Shown: positions 25,739 to 34,246 of the stretch, one piece after another | How positions within the stretch are numbered: position 1 is the first letter of the stretch | Layout of the letters: each line of letters starts with the position of its first letter | NCBI GenBank assembly: GCA_963811635.1 | Contig: CAWESB010000019.1 | Location: 44,822 to 108,821, forward strand | DNA from: JAIBJN01 sp963811635 | GTDB lineage: Bacteria; Actinomycetota; Thermoleophilia; Gaiellales; Gaiellaceae | Direction of reading: 5' to 3' | DNA length: 64,000 nucleotides | Position numbers and translations under genes: made by a program | The notes under the pieces: model-generated | Databases searched by the model: none | The model's input: only the letters and a program-made list of their open reading frames with translations | Told to the model about the DNA's origin: nothing

Positions 25739-27214
25739 TCAGGCGGCGGCGCCGAAGCCGCCGCCGCCGGGCGTCTCGATCGTGACCGACTCGCCGGCGT
25801 CGAGCGCGCGGGTCACCTTCGCCGGCACCTCGTCGCCGTCCACGACGTTGCGGCCTGGCGAGCCGGGACCGCCGCCCCGAGTGCCGGCCGGGCCGCGCGC
25901 CCGCCGCTCGCTGACGATCGAGACGCGGCACGGCTCGAGCGCCGTGATCTCGCGGATCACCCCGTCGCCTCCCCAGAACCGTCCGGAGCCGCCGGAGCCA
26001 AGGCGCAACGCGTACCGCTCGACCCGGAGCGGGTACGAGAGCTCGAGCGCCTCGACCGGGGTGTTGAGCGTGTTGGACATCGCGACGTGGACAGCCGAGG
26101 GACCGTCGGCGTTCGGGCACGCTCCCTGGCCGCCGGCGATCGTCTCGTAGTAGGTGAAGCGGGCGTTTCCGAAGGTCAGGTTGTTCATCGTCCCCTGGCC
26201 CTGCGCCGGCACCGGGATCGCCTGGCCGAAGGCGCGGAAGAGCACGTCCGCGATCCGGCTCGAGGTCTCGACGTTCCCGGCCACGACGGCGGCGGGCGCT
26301 CTGGCGTTGACCAGCGATCCCTCGGGCGCGGTCACCGACACCGGCGCGAAGGCGCCGCCCGAGGCGGGCACGTCGGGGTCGCTGAGGCAGCGGACGACGA
26401 AGTACGCAGCCGAGCGCGTGACCGCGAGCGGGCAGTTGAGGTTGCCCGGGTGCTGCGCGGCCGTGCCGGCGAAGTCGATCGCGATCTCGTCGCCGGAGAT
26501 CGTGACCGCCGCACGGACGACCAGCTCGCCCTCGGGCGCCTCGAGGGAGTCGGAGGCCTCGTAGCGTCCGTCGGGGAGCGCGGAGATTGCCGCGCGTACC
26601 CGCCGCTCGGAGTAGGCGTAGAGCTCGTCCATCGCGGCGACGACCTGGTCGCGCCCTCGCCGCTCGCAGAGCTCCGCCAGGCGCCGCTCGGCGAGGCGGT
26701 GAGCCGCGAGCTGGGCGCGCAGGTCGCCCCGCCGCTCGTCCGGGTTTCGCATGTTCGCGAGCAGGATCGTGAGGACCTCGTCCGTCAGCCGGACCGGCGG
26801 GACGACCAGGCCCTCCTGGTAGAGGTCGGTCGAGCCGGCCGGCAGGCTCGCCGGCTCGGCACCCCCGACGTCCGCGTAGTGCGCGCGGGAGACCGCGAAG
26901 CCGACCTCGGTGCGGGAGACGAGCGTCACGTCCGGGAGGTGCGTGCCGCCCGTGAACGGATCGTTGACGACGAAGACCTCGCCCGGCTCGGGGCCGCGCT
27001 CGCGAACGGCGGCGACCGCCTCCGGCATGGCGCCCAGGTGGACGGGGATGTGCTCCGCCTGGGCGATCATCCGGCCGTCGGCGGCGAACAGGGCGGTCGA
27101 GCAGTCCCGCCGTTCCTTGATGTTGGCGGAGAAGGCCGAGCGGACGAGGACGGCCCCCATCTCCTCCGCCACCGCACGGAGCGCGCTGCCGAGAATTTGG
27201 AGCTCGATCGTCAC
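25739..27214 (-). CDS. hyuB: hydantoinase B / 5-oxoprolinase-type subunit
   Basis: A 491-residue HyuB-family protein. Seen are SANIKERRDCSTALFAADGRM, VFVVNDPFTGGTHLPDVTLV, the GNVETSSRIADVLF region, and the C-terminal SGGSGRFWGGDGVIREI and TPGGGGFG. With HyuA it forms an ATP-dependent amidohydrolase acting on hydantoin-, 5-oxoproline- or N-methyl-amide-type rings. The exact substrate is not evident. The GTG start overlaps the hyuA stop by 4 nt. Confidence 0.92.
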   Translation of the reverse strand: MTIELQILGSALRAVAEEMGAVLVRSAFSANIKERRDCSTALFAADGRMIAQAEHIPVHLGAMPEAVAAVRERGPEPGEVFVVNDPFTGGTHLPDVTLVSRTEVGFAVSRAHYADVGGAEPASLPAGSTDLYQEGLVVPPVRLTDEVLTILLANMRNPDERRGDLRAQLAAHRLAERRLAELCERRGRDQVVAAMDELYAYSERRVRAAISALPDGRYEASDSLEAPEGELVVRAAVTISGDEIAIDFAGTAAQHPGNLNCPLAVTRSAAYFVVRCLSDPDVPASGGAFAPVSVTAPEGSLVNARAPAAVVAGNVETSSRIADVLFRAFGQAIPVPAQGQGTMNNLTFGNARFTYYETIAGGQGACPNADGPSAVHVAMSNTLNTPVEALELSYPLRVERYALRLGSGGSGRFWGGDGVIREITALEPCRVSIVSERRARGPAGTRGGGPGSPGRNVVDGDEVPAKVTRALDAGESVTIETPGGGGFGAAA

Positions 27215-28956
27215 GATCGTGTGAGGATCAGGGTGCTATTCCCATCCCTAACCCCCTCCCACCCAGGGGGGAGCCAGCAAGTGGCGCCGTCGAGCTCGAC
27301 GACCACGGGGCCGCTCACGATCAGCGGGTCGCCGCCGCGCAGATCGAGGGCGGGCCCCGGCGTGATCTCGGCGGTGCGGACGGCGACGAGCTCGATCGGA
27401 CGACCGCGGTCGGCGTACCCGTAGCGCTCCTCGTGGGCGCGGTGGAAGGACTCGACCGGGTCGCCCGCGAGGGACACGGTCAGCTCGAACGACTGCCCCT
27501 TGTAGCGCAGGTCGACTTCGCCGTCGCGCGGAAGCAGCCCGGCGTCCTCGAAGGGAATGACGTAGGAGCGCACGCGGTCACGCCGCTCCTCGCTCGCGAC
27601 GAGGCCGAGGGCGGAGAGCACGCCGGCCGCGGCGGGGACGAGCACCTTGCGGATGCCGAGCTCGTCGGCGAGCTCGCACGCGTGCAGCGGGCCGGCACCT
27701 CCGAAGGCAACGAGTGCGAAGTCGCGCGGGTCGTGGCCGCGCTCCACCGAGACAAGCCGGAGCGCGCGCAGCATCTCGGCGTTGACGACGTCGATCACGG
27801 CCTGGGCGTCGAAGTCGCCGAGAGCCAGCTCGGCGGCAGCCCGGTCCAGCTCGAGCCCGCCCGCGAGCACGTCCGGCAGCCGCCCCAGCACCAGGTTGGC
27901 GTCGGTGACGGTGGGCTCGAGCCCGCCGCGGCCGTAGCACGCGGGCCCGGGATCCGCGCCGGCGCTCTGCGGGCCGACGCGCAGCGCCCCGCCCGCGTCG
28001 CGCCAGACGATCGAGCCGCCTCCCGCTCCCACCGTCTGCAGATCGACGGTCGGCAGGCGGATGGGGAACCCGCCCAGCTCACGCTCGGCCGCGCGCTCGG
28101 CCCGGCCGCCGGCGATGAGGCAGACGTCCGTGGAGGTCCCGCCCATGTCGAGCGAGATCGCGTCGTCGACCCCGGCGAGCGAGGCGATCCGCGCCGCGCC
28201 GACGACACCCGCGGCAGGGCCCGAGACGAGCGCGAAGGACGGATGGCGGGCGGCCTCGTCGAGCGTGCAGACGCCGCCCGACGAGCGCATGACCAGCGGC
28301 TGCACGAGGCCGGCCTCCTTGCAGCGGTCCGCCAGCGACCACAGGTACTCGGCGAGCACCGGCCCCAGGTAGGCGTCCACCGCCGTCGTCGAGGCCCGCT
28401 CGTACTCCCTGAACTCGGGCGCGACCTCGTGGGAGGCGACCACCCGGGCGTCCGGAAGCCGCCGCCGCACCTCGTCGGCCACGAGGCGCTCGTGGGTGGA
28501 GTCGCGGAAGGAGAAGAGGAGGCAGATCGCCACCGCCTCGGCGTCGAGCTCCGGGAGGGAGTCGAGGTCGAGCTGCTCGACGACTCCGGCTGGGCCCGTA
28601 CGCTCGTGGACGCCGACGCAGCGCTCCAGGGGCACGAGCGGCTCCGGATGGCGGTCGCAGAGCCGGTACAGGTGCGCGCGCGTCTGGCGGCGGAGGTGCA
28701 GGACGTGCTCGAACCCGGCGGTGCCGACGAACGCCGTGCGCGCGCCCTTCCGCTCGAGCAGCGCGTTGGTCGCGATCGTCGTCCCGTGCGTGAAGCGGTC
28801 GAGGAAGACGTCGCCGGCGCCCACCTCGACGGCGGCCTTCACGACCGAGTGCTCCTGCGCCCGGACGGTCGGGACCTTCGCGACCCGGAGCTCGCCGTCG
28901 TCGAGCAGCACGGCGTCCGTGAAGGTGCCTCCGACGTCGATCCCGAGGATCGCCAC
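27211..28956 (-). CDS. hyuA: hydantoinase A / 5-oxoprolinase-type subunit
   Basis: A 581-residue actin-fold ATPase subunit. The N-terminal phosphate loop LGIDVGGTFTDAVLL, RFTHGTTIATNALLERKGA, the second phosphate loop SLDMGGTSTDVCLI and FGGAGPLHACELADELG are intact. The C-terminal GPALDLRGG and CWLPPGWEG show that the end is complete, although the protein is about 100 residues shorter than typical HyuA. The GTG start is at 28956. With hyuB it forms a two-gene unit. Confidence 0.92.
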   Translation of the reverse strand: MAILGIDVGGTFTDAVLLDDGELRVAKVPTVRAQEHSVVKAAVEVGAGDVFLDRFTHGTTIATNALLERKGARTAFVGTAGFEHVLHLRRQTRAHLYRLCDRHPEPLVPLERCVGVHERTGPAGVVEQLDLDSLPELDAEAVAICLLFSFRDSTHERLVADEVRRRLPDARVVASHEVAPEFREYERASTTAVDAYLGPVLAEYLWSLADRCKEAGLVQPLVMRSSGGVCTLDEAARHPSFALVSGPAAGVVGAARIASLAGVDDAISLDMGGTSTDVCLIAGGRAERAAERELGGFPIRLPTVDLQTVGAGGGSIVWRDAGGALRVGPQSAGADPGPACYGRGGLEPTVTDANLVLGRLPDVLAGGLELDRAAAELALGDFDAQAVIDVVNAEMLRALRLVSVERGHDPRDFALVAFGGAGPLHACELADELGIRKVLVPAAAGVLSALGLVASEERRDRVRSYVIPFEDAGLLPRDGEVDLRYKGQSFELTVSLAGDPVESFHRAHEERYGYADRGRPIELVAVRTAEITPGPALDLRGGDPLIVSGPVVVELDGATCWLPPGWEGVRDGNSTLILTRS

Positions 28957-28985
28957 GCAGCACTCCTACCACGACCGCCCGACGA

Positions 28986-29558
28986 CTAGGCGGGCTTGGC
29001 CGAGCCGCTGACGCCCTGCTGGGCGGCGTGGCGCCGGCGATAGGCCCGCGCCTTGGTGCGGTTGCCGCACACCGCCATCGAGCACCACTGGCGCGAGTGG
29101 TTGCGCGCTCGGTCGTAGAACGCCCAGCCGCAGCGATCGGCCCGGCAGGCCTTGAGGCGGCTCCACGTCCCGTCCGCCATCGAGGCGGCGACGATCGCAA
29201 CCAGGCGTCCGAGCGCGCCGGTCACCCCGTCCGCGGCAGGCTCGAGCCGGGCCTCGCCCGCGGGATCGAAGCGCAGCGTCAGGCGCGCCCGGTCTGCCGC
29301 CCGGCCCAGCCGCTGGGCGGATTCCGTGCGGACGTTCATGCCGTTGTTCTCGAGCAGGAGGCCGCGAATCGCCTCGCGGAGCCGTCGCGCGGCCTCCACA
29401 TCGGCGGCGCTCACGCGCGCGCCGCGCAGGAGGTCGTGCTCGTCGAGCCAGGCCTGCAAGGCTTCGGCCGTCAGCAGCTGGTCGGCGCCGCTCCCGACGT
29501 CCAGCGTGTTCACGAAGGCCCGGACGATCTCGAGCTCGCCGGGAGCTTGATCGCTCAT
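28986..29558 (-). CDS. CGNR zinc-finger transcriptional regulator
   Basis: A 190-residue protein with the ABATE-type N-terminal stress-response domain and a C-terminal CGNR zinc finger. The finger reads LKACRADRCGWAFYDRARN, then QWCSMAVCGNRTKARAYRRR; four Cys and the CGNR box are all present. The family is thought to bind DNA and regulate nearby genes. It is divergent from the cupin gene at 29609 with a 50-nt shared promoter region, so that cupin is the obvious target. The start is ATG 29558. Confidence 0.88.
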   Translation of the reverse strand: MSDQAPGELEIVRAFVNTLDVGSGADQLLTAEALQAWLDEHDLLRGARVSAADVEAARRLREAIRGLLLENNGMNVRTESAQRLGRAADRARLTLRFDPAGEARLEPAADGVTGALGRLVAIVAASMADGTWSRLKACRADRCGWAFYDRARNHSRQWCSMAVCGNRTKARAYRRRHAAQQGVSGSAKPA

Positions 29559-29608
29559 AACCCTCTATGATAGATCACCGGTTACTCGACGACCAGGAGG
29601 CAATTCCA
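29559..29608. promoter_or_regulatory. divergent promoter region between CGNR regulator and cupin
   Basis: A 50-nt gap. CTATGATAG near 29565-29573 is almost palindromic. It reads TATGAT on the plus strand and TATCAT on the minus strand, so it could act as a -10 in both directions. The minus-strand copy ends 8 nt before the CGNR ATG, and the plus strand has AGGAGG 9 nt before the cupin ATG. Confidence 0.4.
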
Positions 29609-30016
29609 ATGTCCGATGCGCCGTTCCGCGTAGCCCACGTGTCCGAGATCGTCACCCCGGCCGGCCCAGAGCCCGGGAGGGCGGCGTGGCGGGCGGTCCG
29701 GATGCACTTCGACATCGGCTCCTTCGGCGCCGCGGCGTACCGCGCCGAGGCGGCCGGCGACGTCTTCTCGGGCGAGCACACGGAGCTCGACACCGCGCAC
29801 GAGGAGCTCTTCTTCGTCGCGAACGGGCACGCCTCCGTGACGGTCGGCGACCAGACCGTCGACGCGCCGGCCGGCACGTTCGTCTACGTCGGCGATCCTG
29901 CCGTCGTCCGGGGCGCCACGGCGCTCGAAGCCGGGACGACGGTGCTCGTAATCGGCGGCGAGCCGGGAAAGGCGTTCGAGGTCTCGGCCTGGGAGCGGGA
30001 CGCGGCCGGTGCCTGA
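29609..30016 (+). CDS. cupin-domain protein
   Basis: A 135-residue cupin. ATG 29609 has AGGAGG about 9 nt upstream. Motif 1 is around SGEHTELDTAHEELFFVANG (His, Glu and a further His/Glu pair) and motif 2 is VDAPAGTFVYVGDPAVVRGA. It may bind a small ligand or metal; the substrate is unknown. Position opposite the CGNR regulator suggests it is that regulator's target. The 3' end overlaps the glycosylase gene by 8 nt. Confidence 0.8.
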   Translation: MSDAPFRVAHVSEIVTPAGPEPGRAAWRAVRMHFDIGSFGAAAYRAEAAGDVFSGEHTELDTAHEELFFVANGHASVTVGDQTVDAPAGTFVYVGDPAVVRGATALEAGTTVLVIGGEPGKAFEVSAWERDAAGA

Positions 30017-30944
30017 GGGCGACTGGACCAGGGAGCTTCGCCTCGCCGGCCCGGGCGGCGAGCCCGTTGACCTCTGGCGTTCGATCCAGTCGCACGGCCT
30101 GGTCGACCTGCCGCCGATGCGGATCGACGAGGCCGGGCGCGCGCTGGAGATCACGGTGCCGCTCCCGTCGTCGCGACCGCGCACGCTGCGGATCGCCGAC
30201 GGCCGGGCCGGGCACGCCGAGATCACCGTGACCGGACGGCCACCGGGGAAGCGACAGGCCTCCGACCTCGAGGCCGCGGCCGCGCAGGTGTTCAGGCTCG
30301 ACGAGGACCTCTCCCCCTTCTACGCGGCTGCCGCCTCCGACCCCGACCTGGCCTGGGCGACGCAGGGCGCCGGGCGGCTCGTCCGCAGCCCGACGGTCTT
30401 CGAAGAGGTGGTGAAGACGATCTGTACGACCAACTGCGCGTGGTCGGCGACCGAGCGCATGGTCGGCGCGCTCGTGGAGCACCTGGGCGAGCCCGCCGTC
30501 GGCGCTCCGGACGGGCCCTACGGGCGAGCGTTTCCCACCCCGGAGGCGATGGCCGCGGCCGACGAGAGCTTCTACCGTGACGTCATGCGCGCCGGCTACC
30601 GCGGCGCCTACCTCCAGTCGCTCGCCGCCGACGTCGCGACGGGCGCGCTCGACCTCGAGGCGCTCGGACGGGCAAGCCGCGACGATCTGCCCGACGACGA
30701 CCTCGCCGCGATCCTGCTCGCACTTCCGGGCGTCGGGCCCTACGCGGCCGCGCACATCATGATGCTGCTCGGACGCTACTCGCGCCTCGTCCTCGACTCC
30801 TGGACCCGCCCCAAGTACGCGAGCCTGAACGGCGGCAGGAAGGCGAAGGACTCGACGATCGAACGCCGCTTCCGCCGCTACGGGCCGTACGCCGGGCTTG
30901 CCTTCTGGCTGCTCCTCACGCGCGACTGGGTCCCGGACGGGTGA
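30009..30944 (+). CDS. HhH-GPD superfamily DNA glycosylase (AlkA/OGG-like)
   Basis: A 311-residue base-excision enzyme. The helix-hairpin-helix-GPD segment is LLALPGVGPYAAAHIMMLLG. The catalytic Asp follows in RLVLDSWTRPKY, and the N-terminal part resembles the beta-domain of the AlkA/OGG1 class. It probably removes alkylated or oxidised purines. No iron-sulfur cluster loop is seen at the C-terminus. The GTG start overlaps the cupin gene, and the stop overlaps azlC (GTGA). Confidence 0.86.
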   Translation: MPEGDWTRELRLAGPGGEPVDLWRSIQSHGLVDLPPMRIDEAGRALEITVPLPSSRPRTLRIADGRAGHAEITVTGRPPGKRQASDLEAAAAQVFRLDEDLSPFYAAAASDPDLAWATQGAGRLVRSPTVFEEVVKTICTTNCAWSATERMVGALVEHLGEPAVGAPDGPYGRAFPTPEAMAAADESFYRDVMRAGYRGAYLQSLAADVATGALDLEALGRASRDDLPDDDLAAILLALPGVGPYAAAHIMMLLGRYSRLVLDSWTRPKYASLNGGRKAKDSTIERRFRRYGPYAGLAFWLLLTRDWVPDG

Positions 30945-31597
30945 CGCCGGCCCGCTACCGCGACGGTGCGAGGAAGATCGCCCCGATCGCCGTCGCCGCC
31001 TTCGCGTTCGCGGTGTCGTTCGGCGTGCTCGCGCGCGCGTCCGGGATCCACTCGCTCGAGGCGATCGTCATGTCGGCGACCACCTTCGCCGGCTCGGCGC
31101 AGTTCGCCGTAGCCTCGATCGTGGGCGCAGCAGGCGGCGTCGTGTCGGCGATCGTCGCCGCGACGCTCCTGAACGCCCGCTACGCCCCCGTCAGCGTCTC
31201 GGTCGCCCCGGTCTTGGTCGGCGGACCGGTTCGGCGACTCCTCGAGTCGCAGCTGATCGTCGACGAGTCGTGGGCGATGTCGCGCCGTGCCGACGGCCGC
31301 TACGACCGCAAGCTCCTCGTCGGCGGCGGGCTCGTCCTCTACGCGTGCTGGGTCGGCGGCACCGTGATCGGGGCGATCGCAGGGGATGCCCTCGGCGACC
31401 CGGCCAGTCTCGGCCTCGACGCCGCCTTCCCCGCCCTCTTCCTCGCCATCCTCGTGCCGCAGGTGCGGACCCGACGCGCCCTCGCCGCGGCCGTCCTCGG
31501 CGGCACGATCGCGCTCGCCCTCCTCCCGGTCACCCCGGCCGGCGTCCCGATCGTCGCGGCCGCGGCGGCGTGCCTGATGGGCTGGAGACGAACGTGA
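30941..31597 (+). CDS. azlC: AzlC-family branched-chain amino acid exporter, large subunit
   Basis: A 218-residue membrane protein with several hydrophobic segments. It shows the AzlC signature FAVSFGVLARASG, MSATTFAGSAQFAVASIVGA and TLLNARYAPVSVSVAP. AzlC works with a small AzlD partner to export branched-chain amino acids or analogues. Start GTG 30941 overlaps the glycosylase stop, and its stop overlaps azlD. Confidence 0.9.
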   Translation: MTPARYRDGARKIAPIAVAAFAFAVSFGVLARASGIHSLEAIVMSATTFAGSAQFAVASIVGAAGGVVSAIVAATLLNARYAPVSVSVAPVLVGGPVRRLLESQLIVDESWAMSRRADGRYDRKLLVGGGLVLYACWVGGTVIGAIAGDALGDPASLGLDAAFPALFLAILVPQVRTRRALAAAVLGGTIALALLPVTPAGVPIVAAAAACLMGWRRT

Positions 31598-31899
31598 GTG
31601 ACGCCTGGATCGCCGTCGTCGCCGTGGGCACGGCCACCGTCGCCCTCAAGTCGGTCGGGCCCGTCCTCCTGGGCGGAAGGCCGCTCCCGGATCACCTCAC
31701 CGGCGTGGTCGCGCTGTTGGCGCCCGCGCTCCTGGCCGCGCTCGTCGTCACCCAGGTGGCCGGCGGGGACGAGGAGATCGTCCTCGATGCGCGCCTCGTC
31801 GGCCTGGGAGCTGCCGCCGTCGCGATCCTCCTGCGCGCGCCGCTCCTCGCGGTCGTGGTCGCTGCCGCCGCGTCGACCGCAATCGTGAGGCTTCTGTAA
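31594..31899 (+). CDS. azlD: AzlD-family exporter small subunit
   Basis: A 101-residue protein with about four hydrophobic segments (AVVAVGTATVALKSVGPVLL, GVVALLAPALLAALVV and others). Size, topology and the 4-nt overlap with azlC (GTGA) identify it as AzlD. A hairpin follows 45 nt downstream. Confidence 0.88.
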   Translation: MSDAWIAVVAVGTATVALKSVGPVLLGGRPLPDHLTGVVALLAPALLAALVVTQVAGGDEEIVLDARLVGLGAAAVAILLRAPLLAVVVAAAASTAIVRLL

Positions 31900-31944
31900 A
31901 CAAGTCGGGGCGCGCCTTCGACATGCCCGGGCCGAACGATCGAG

Positions 31945-31972
31945 GGGAGGCCGCCCGAGAGGGCGGCCTCCC
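31945..31972 (+). terminator. 12-bp perfect hairpin after azlD
   Basis: GGGAGGCCGCCC and GGGCGGCCTCCC pair around a GAGA tetraloop. No T-run follows, but position fits a terminator of the azl operon. Almost the same hairpin occurs after the LVIVD gene at 33657-33682. Confidence 0.6.
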
Positions 31973-31974
31973 GC

Positions 31975-32104
31975 TTGACAAATCGCCCAAAAGGGGAAAA
32001 GACTTCCCCGGTCAGGCAGGCATTGGGGGAGCTGGCCGAACATCCGCGTCCGAAGCCAGGCCATCCGGCCGTGGCCCGCTGCCCCCGCGAACCGGGAGGT
32101 AAGC
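31975..32104 (+). promoter_or_regulatory. promoter and structured leader of the LVIVD-repeat gene
   Basis: TTGACA at 31975-31980 is a consensus -35, though no good -10 is seen 17 bp downstream. The following about 100 nt contain GGGGAA-5 nt-TTCCCC, GGCC-rich hairpins and a GGGGG/CCCCC long-range pair. The leader ends in GGGAGG at 32094-32099. I could not match it to a known riboswitch. Confidence 0.35.
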
Positions 32105-33631
32105 GTGGTGAAAGCAATGTTCGTACAGAGATTGCGACTGATCGTCGCTTGTGTGGTCGTGGTCATCGGGATCACGGTTCCGCTGACCGCATCGGCCGTA
32201 CCGCCGGGGGCGGCGTCGGCGACGGCGACGTTTGAGTACACACAGAACATGCACCCGTTGGGGTTCTCGCCGAACCCGGTGCCGCTCGACAACACCGTGC
32301 CGGGGCAGGGCGTGTTCAACTCCGATCTCGCCTTCTGGGGGAACACGGCCGTGCAGGGCACGTACTCGGGCTTCCGGCTCGTCAATGTCGAGGAGCCGGA
32401 CAATCCGGTGGAGATCGTCGATTGGACGGAGTGCACGAGCCCGACGAGCACCACCGGAAACCAGGGCGACGTGATCATCTGGGGTGACCTCGTGATCCGC
32501 TCCTGGAACTCGGGGACGCCGGCGCCGCATTACCCGGACGGAACGACGATCCCGGTCACCGATCCCGCCCGTTTCACGACGCCGGGCGCGTTTTGTGGTG
32601 ATTGGCCGATGTTCCGGACGCCCGCGCAGGGCAATGCCCCGGAGCGCGGCCAGGAAGGCGTGCACATCATCGACATCAGCGACCCGACCGACCCCGAGGT
32701 CATCGGGTTCGTCGACACCCCGTGCGGCTCGCACACTGAGACGCTGGTCCCAGATCTCGCCAACGACAGGCTGCTCGTCTACAGCAACCCGTCGGCGAAC
32801 ACGTTCCTGGGTGGGACGAATCCGGCCGAGGAGCCCTTCAACTGCCGCGGCTTCGACATCGTCGAGGTGCCGCTGGCCAGTCCAGAGGACGCCTCGTACC
32901 TGCGCTTCGTGCCCACCGGCCATCCCGACACGCCTCCCGAGGAGCTTCACCCCTGCCACGACGGCGGCGTGATCCTCGGGAGCGCCATGAAGTACGGCTG
33001 CGCGGGCGGCCCCGGGCCCAGCGTCTGGAGCCTCGACCCGGCCGACGGCGGCTCGCTGGATAACCCCATGTTCCTCTACCATCGCGACCTCGGCGTTGGC
33101 GTCGGCCATTCGGCCGCCTGGAGCTGGGACGGCGAGGTGCTGATCTTCGGCCACGAGCCGGGCGGCGGCAGCCAGGCACGCTGCCAGGCGACGAGCAGCG
33201 TCCTCGACCGCACCCTGTTCTTCCTGGACGGGGACACGGGAGAGACGCTGGGTGAGTTCCTGCACCCGCGACCGCAGACGGCAGTGGAGAACTGCACCTT
33301 TCACAACCTCAACGTCGTACCCACGGACAAGGGCTACATCGGCGTCTCCGGCAACTACCAGTCGGGCATCAGCGTCATCGACTTCACCGACCCCGCCAAC
33401 GTCAAGGAGATCGCCTACGCGGATCCGGCCCCGCTCGTCGATCCGAACCCGCCCGTCGGCATCGAGCTGGGCGGCGACTGGTCGACCTATTGGTACAACG
33501 GCCTCATCTACGAGTCCGACATCACCAGGGGCCTCATCATCTGGAGGCTCAGCGACAAAGCAGTCGCAGGAGCCAAGAAGCTCGGCCACTCGAACCCGCA
33601 GACCCAGGAGTTCACCATCGAGCAAAAGTAG
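32105..33631 (+). CDS. exported LVIVD-repeat (beta-propeller-like) protein
   Basis: A 508-residue protein with an N-terminal signal peptide (hydrophobic stretch LIVACVVVVIGITVPL, then ASA). LVIVD-type repeats follow, for example GFRLVNVEEPDNPVEIVD, GVHIIDISDPTDPEVIGFVD and GISVIDFTDPANVKEIAYAD. Such repeats form beta-propeller blades on surface or secreted proteins; no catalytic role is established. Six or more Cys in the mature part could form disulfides. GTG 32105 or GTG 32108 can be the start, since GGGAGG lies 5 or 8 nt upstream. A remnant of a paralogue lies just downstream. Confidence 0.82.
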   Translation: MVKAMFVQRLRLIVACVVVVIGITVPLTASAVPPGAASATATFEYTQNMHPLGFSPNPVPLDNTVPGQGVFNSDLAFWGNTAVQGTYSGFRLVNVEEPDNPVEIVDWTECTSPTSTTGNQGDVIIWGDLVIRSWNSGTPAPHYPDGTTIPVTDPARFTTPGAFCGDWPMFRTPAQGNAPERGQEGVHIIDISDPTDPEVIGFVDTPCGSHTETLVPDLANDRLLVYSNPSANTFLGGTNPAEEPFNCRGFDIVEVPLASPEDASYLRFVPTGHPDTPPEELHPCHDGGVILGSAMKYGCAGGPGPSVWSLDPADGGSLDNPMFLYHRDLGVGVGHSAAWSWDGEVLIFGHEPGGGSQARCQATSSVLDRTLFFLDGDTGETLGEFLHPRPQTAVENCTFHNLNVVPTDKGYIGVSGNYQSGISVIDFTDPANVKEIAYADPAPLVDPNPPVGIELGGDWSTYWYNGLIYESDITRGLIIWRLSDKAVAGAKKLGHSNPQTQEFTIEQK

Positions 33632-33656
33632 CCTCGGCGCACTCATGAACACCTCA

Positions 33657-33682
33657 GGGAGGCCGCCGCGAGGCGGCCTCCC
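33657..33682 (+). terminator. 11-bp hairpin after the LVIVD-repeat gene
   Basis: GGGAGGCCGCC and GGCGGCCTCCC pair around GCGA, 25 nt after the stop. It is nearly identical to the hairpin at 31945-31972, so the gene is bracketed by two copies. No T-run. Confidence 0.6.
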
Positions 33683-33694
33683 TCATCACCGAGG

Positions 33695-33802
33695 GCCTAC
33701 ATCTTCGAGTACACGGGCCCGCAGGTGCGTGGCAACGTCAACCTCGGCCACCTCAACCCGCAGACGCAGGAGTTCGCGATCAAGGCGAAGCGGAAGAAGT
33801 AG
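33695..33802 (+). pseudogene. 3' remnant of a second LVIVD-repeat gene
   Basis: In frame to a TAG at 33800 the sequence encodes AYIFEYTGPQVRGNVNLGHL and then NPQTQEFAIKAKRKK. The part LGHLNPQTQEFAIK matches the intact gene's C-terminus LGHSNPQTQEFTIE, and AYIFEYTG aligns with its GLIIWRLS blade strand. There is no start codon, signal peptide or upstream propeller, so only the last about 35 codons survive. This points to a former tandem paralogue that lost its body by deletion. Confidence 0.72.
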
Positions 33803-33870
33803 TCGACGTCCACAATCTCGCGCCTGACGCGAGTGCGAAGGGGCGGCTCCGGCCGTCCCTTCTGCGTCCC

Positions 33871-33985
33871 TGGGCGGCGGCGACCAGGCGGTACCCGACG
33901 CCATACACGTTGACGACGCAGGCCGCTTCCTCGCCGTTCAGGTTGAGCTTGTGGCGGAGGCGGCTGGCATCGGAGTCGAGGTGCG
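33871..33985 (-). pseudogene. remnant of an OmpR-type response-regulator C-terminus
   Basis: On the minus strand the frame encodes HLDSDASRLRHKLNLNGEEA and then ACVVNVYGVGYRLVAAA. This is nearly the same as the end of the intact regulator at 37081 (TLDSHASRLRRKLNLNGEAA, YVVNVWGVGYRLVAAA). The rest of the winged helix and the receiver are missing and the original stop is lost. The DNA similarity continues past the intact gene's stop into its 3' flank, so this is a segmental duplication scar. Confidence 0.75.
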
Positions 33986-34246
33986 CGCGCGGCCGAGCAA
34001 GCCGACAAACCTACCCCAACCCGTTACGGATCATCGAACTCCTGTGCTAAGTCTCGACAGACCTCATGGTTGCTTAGCGAGAACTGCACAACGCGGAAGA
34101 AATCTGACTGGCGTGGTCGGCTGCACCTGTTTCGGAATGGGGGTACTCTGACCTTTCCAGTCATGACCAGGGTGCGTGTCACGTGTGGCCAGTCCGATGG
34201 GAGTTTCTCCCCGACCGAGACTGCTCGGCGCCTGGGCGAACGGGGA
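33986..34246. other. non-coding stretch upstream of the repetitive exported protein
   Basis: About 260 nt, lower in GC than the flanks. No convincing reading frame, ribosome-binding site or RNA gene is seen. TACTCT at 34144-34149 is a possible -10, but a good -35 is lacking. It joins the duplication scar to the next gene. Confidence 0.4.
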
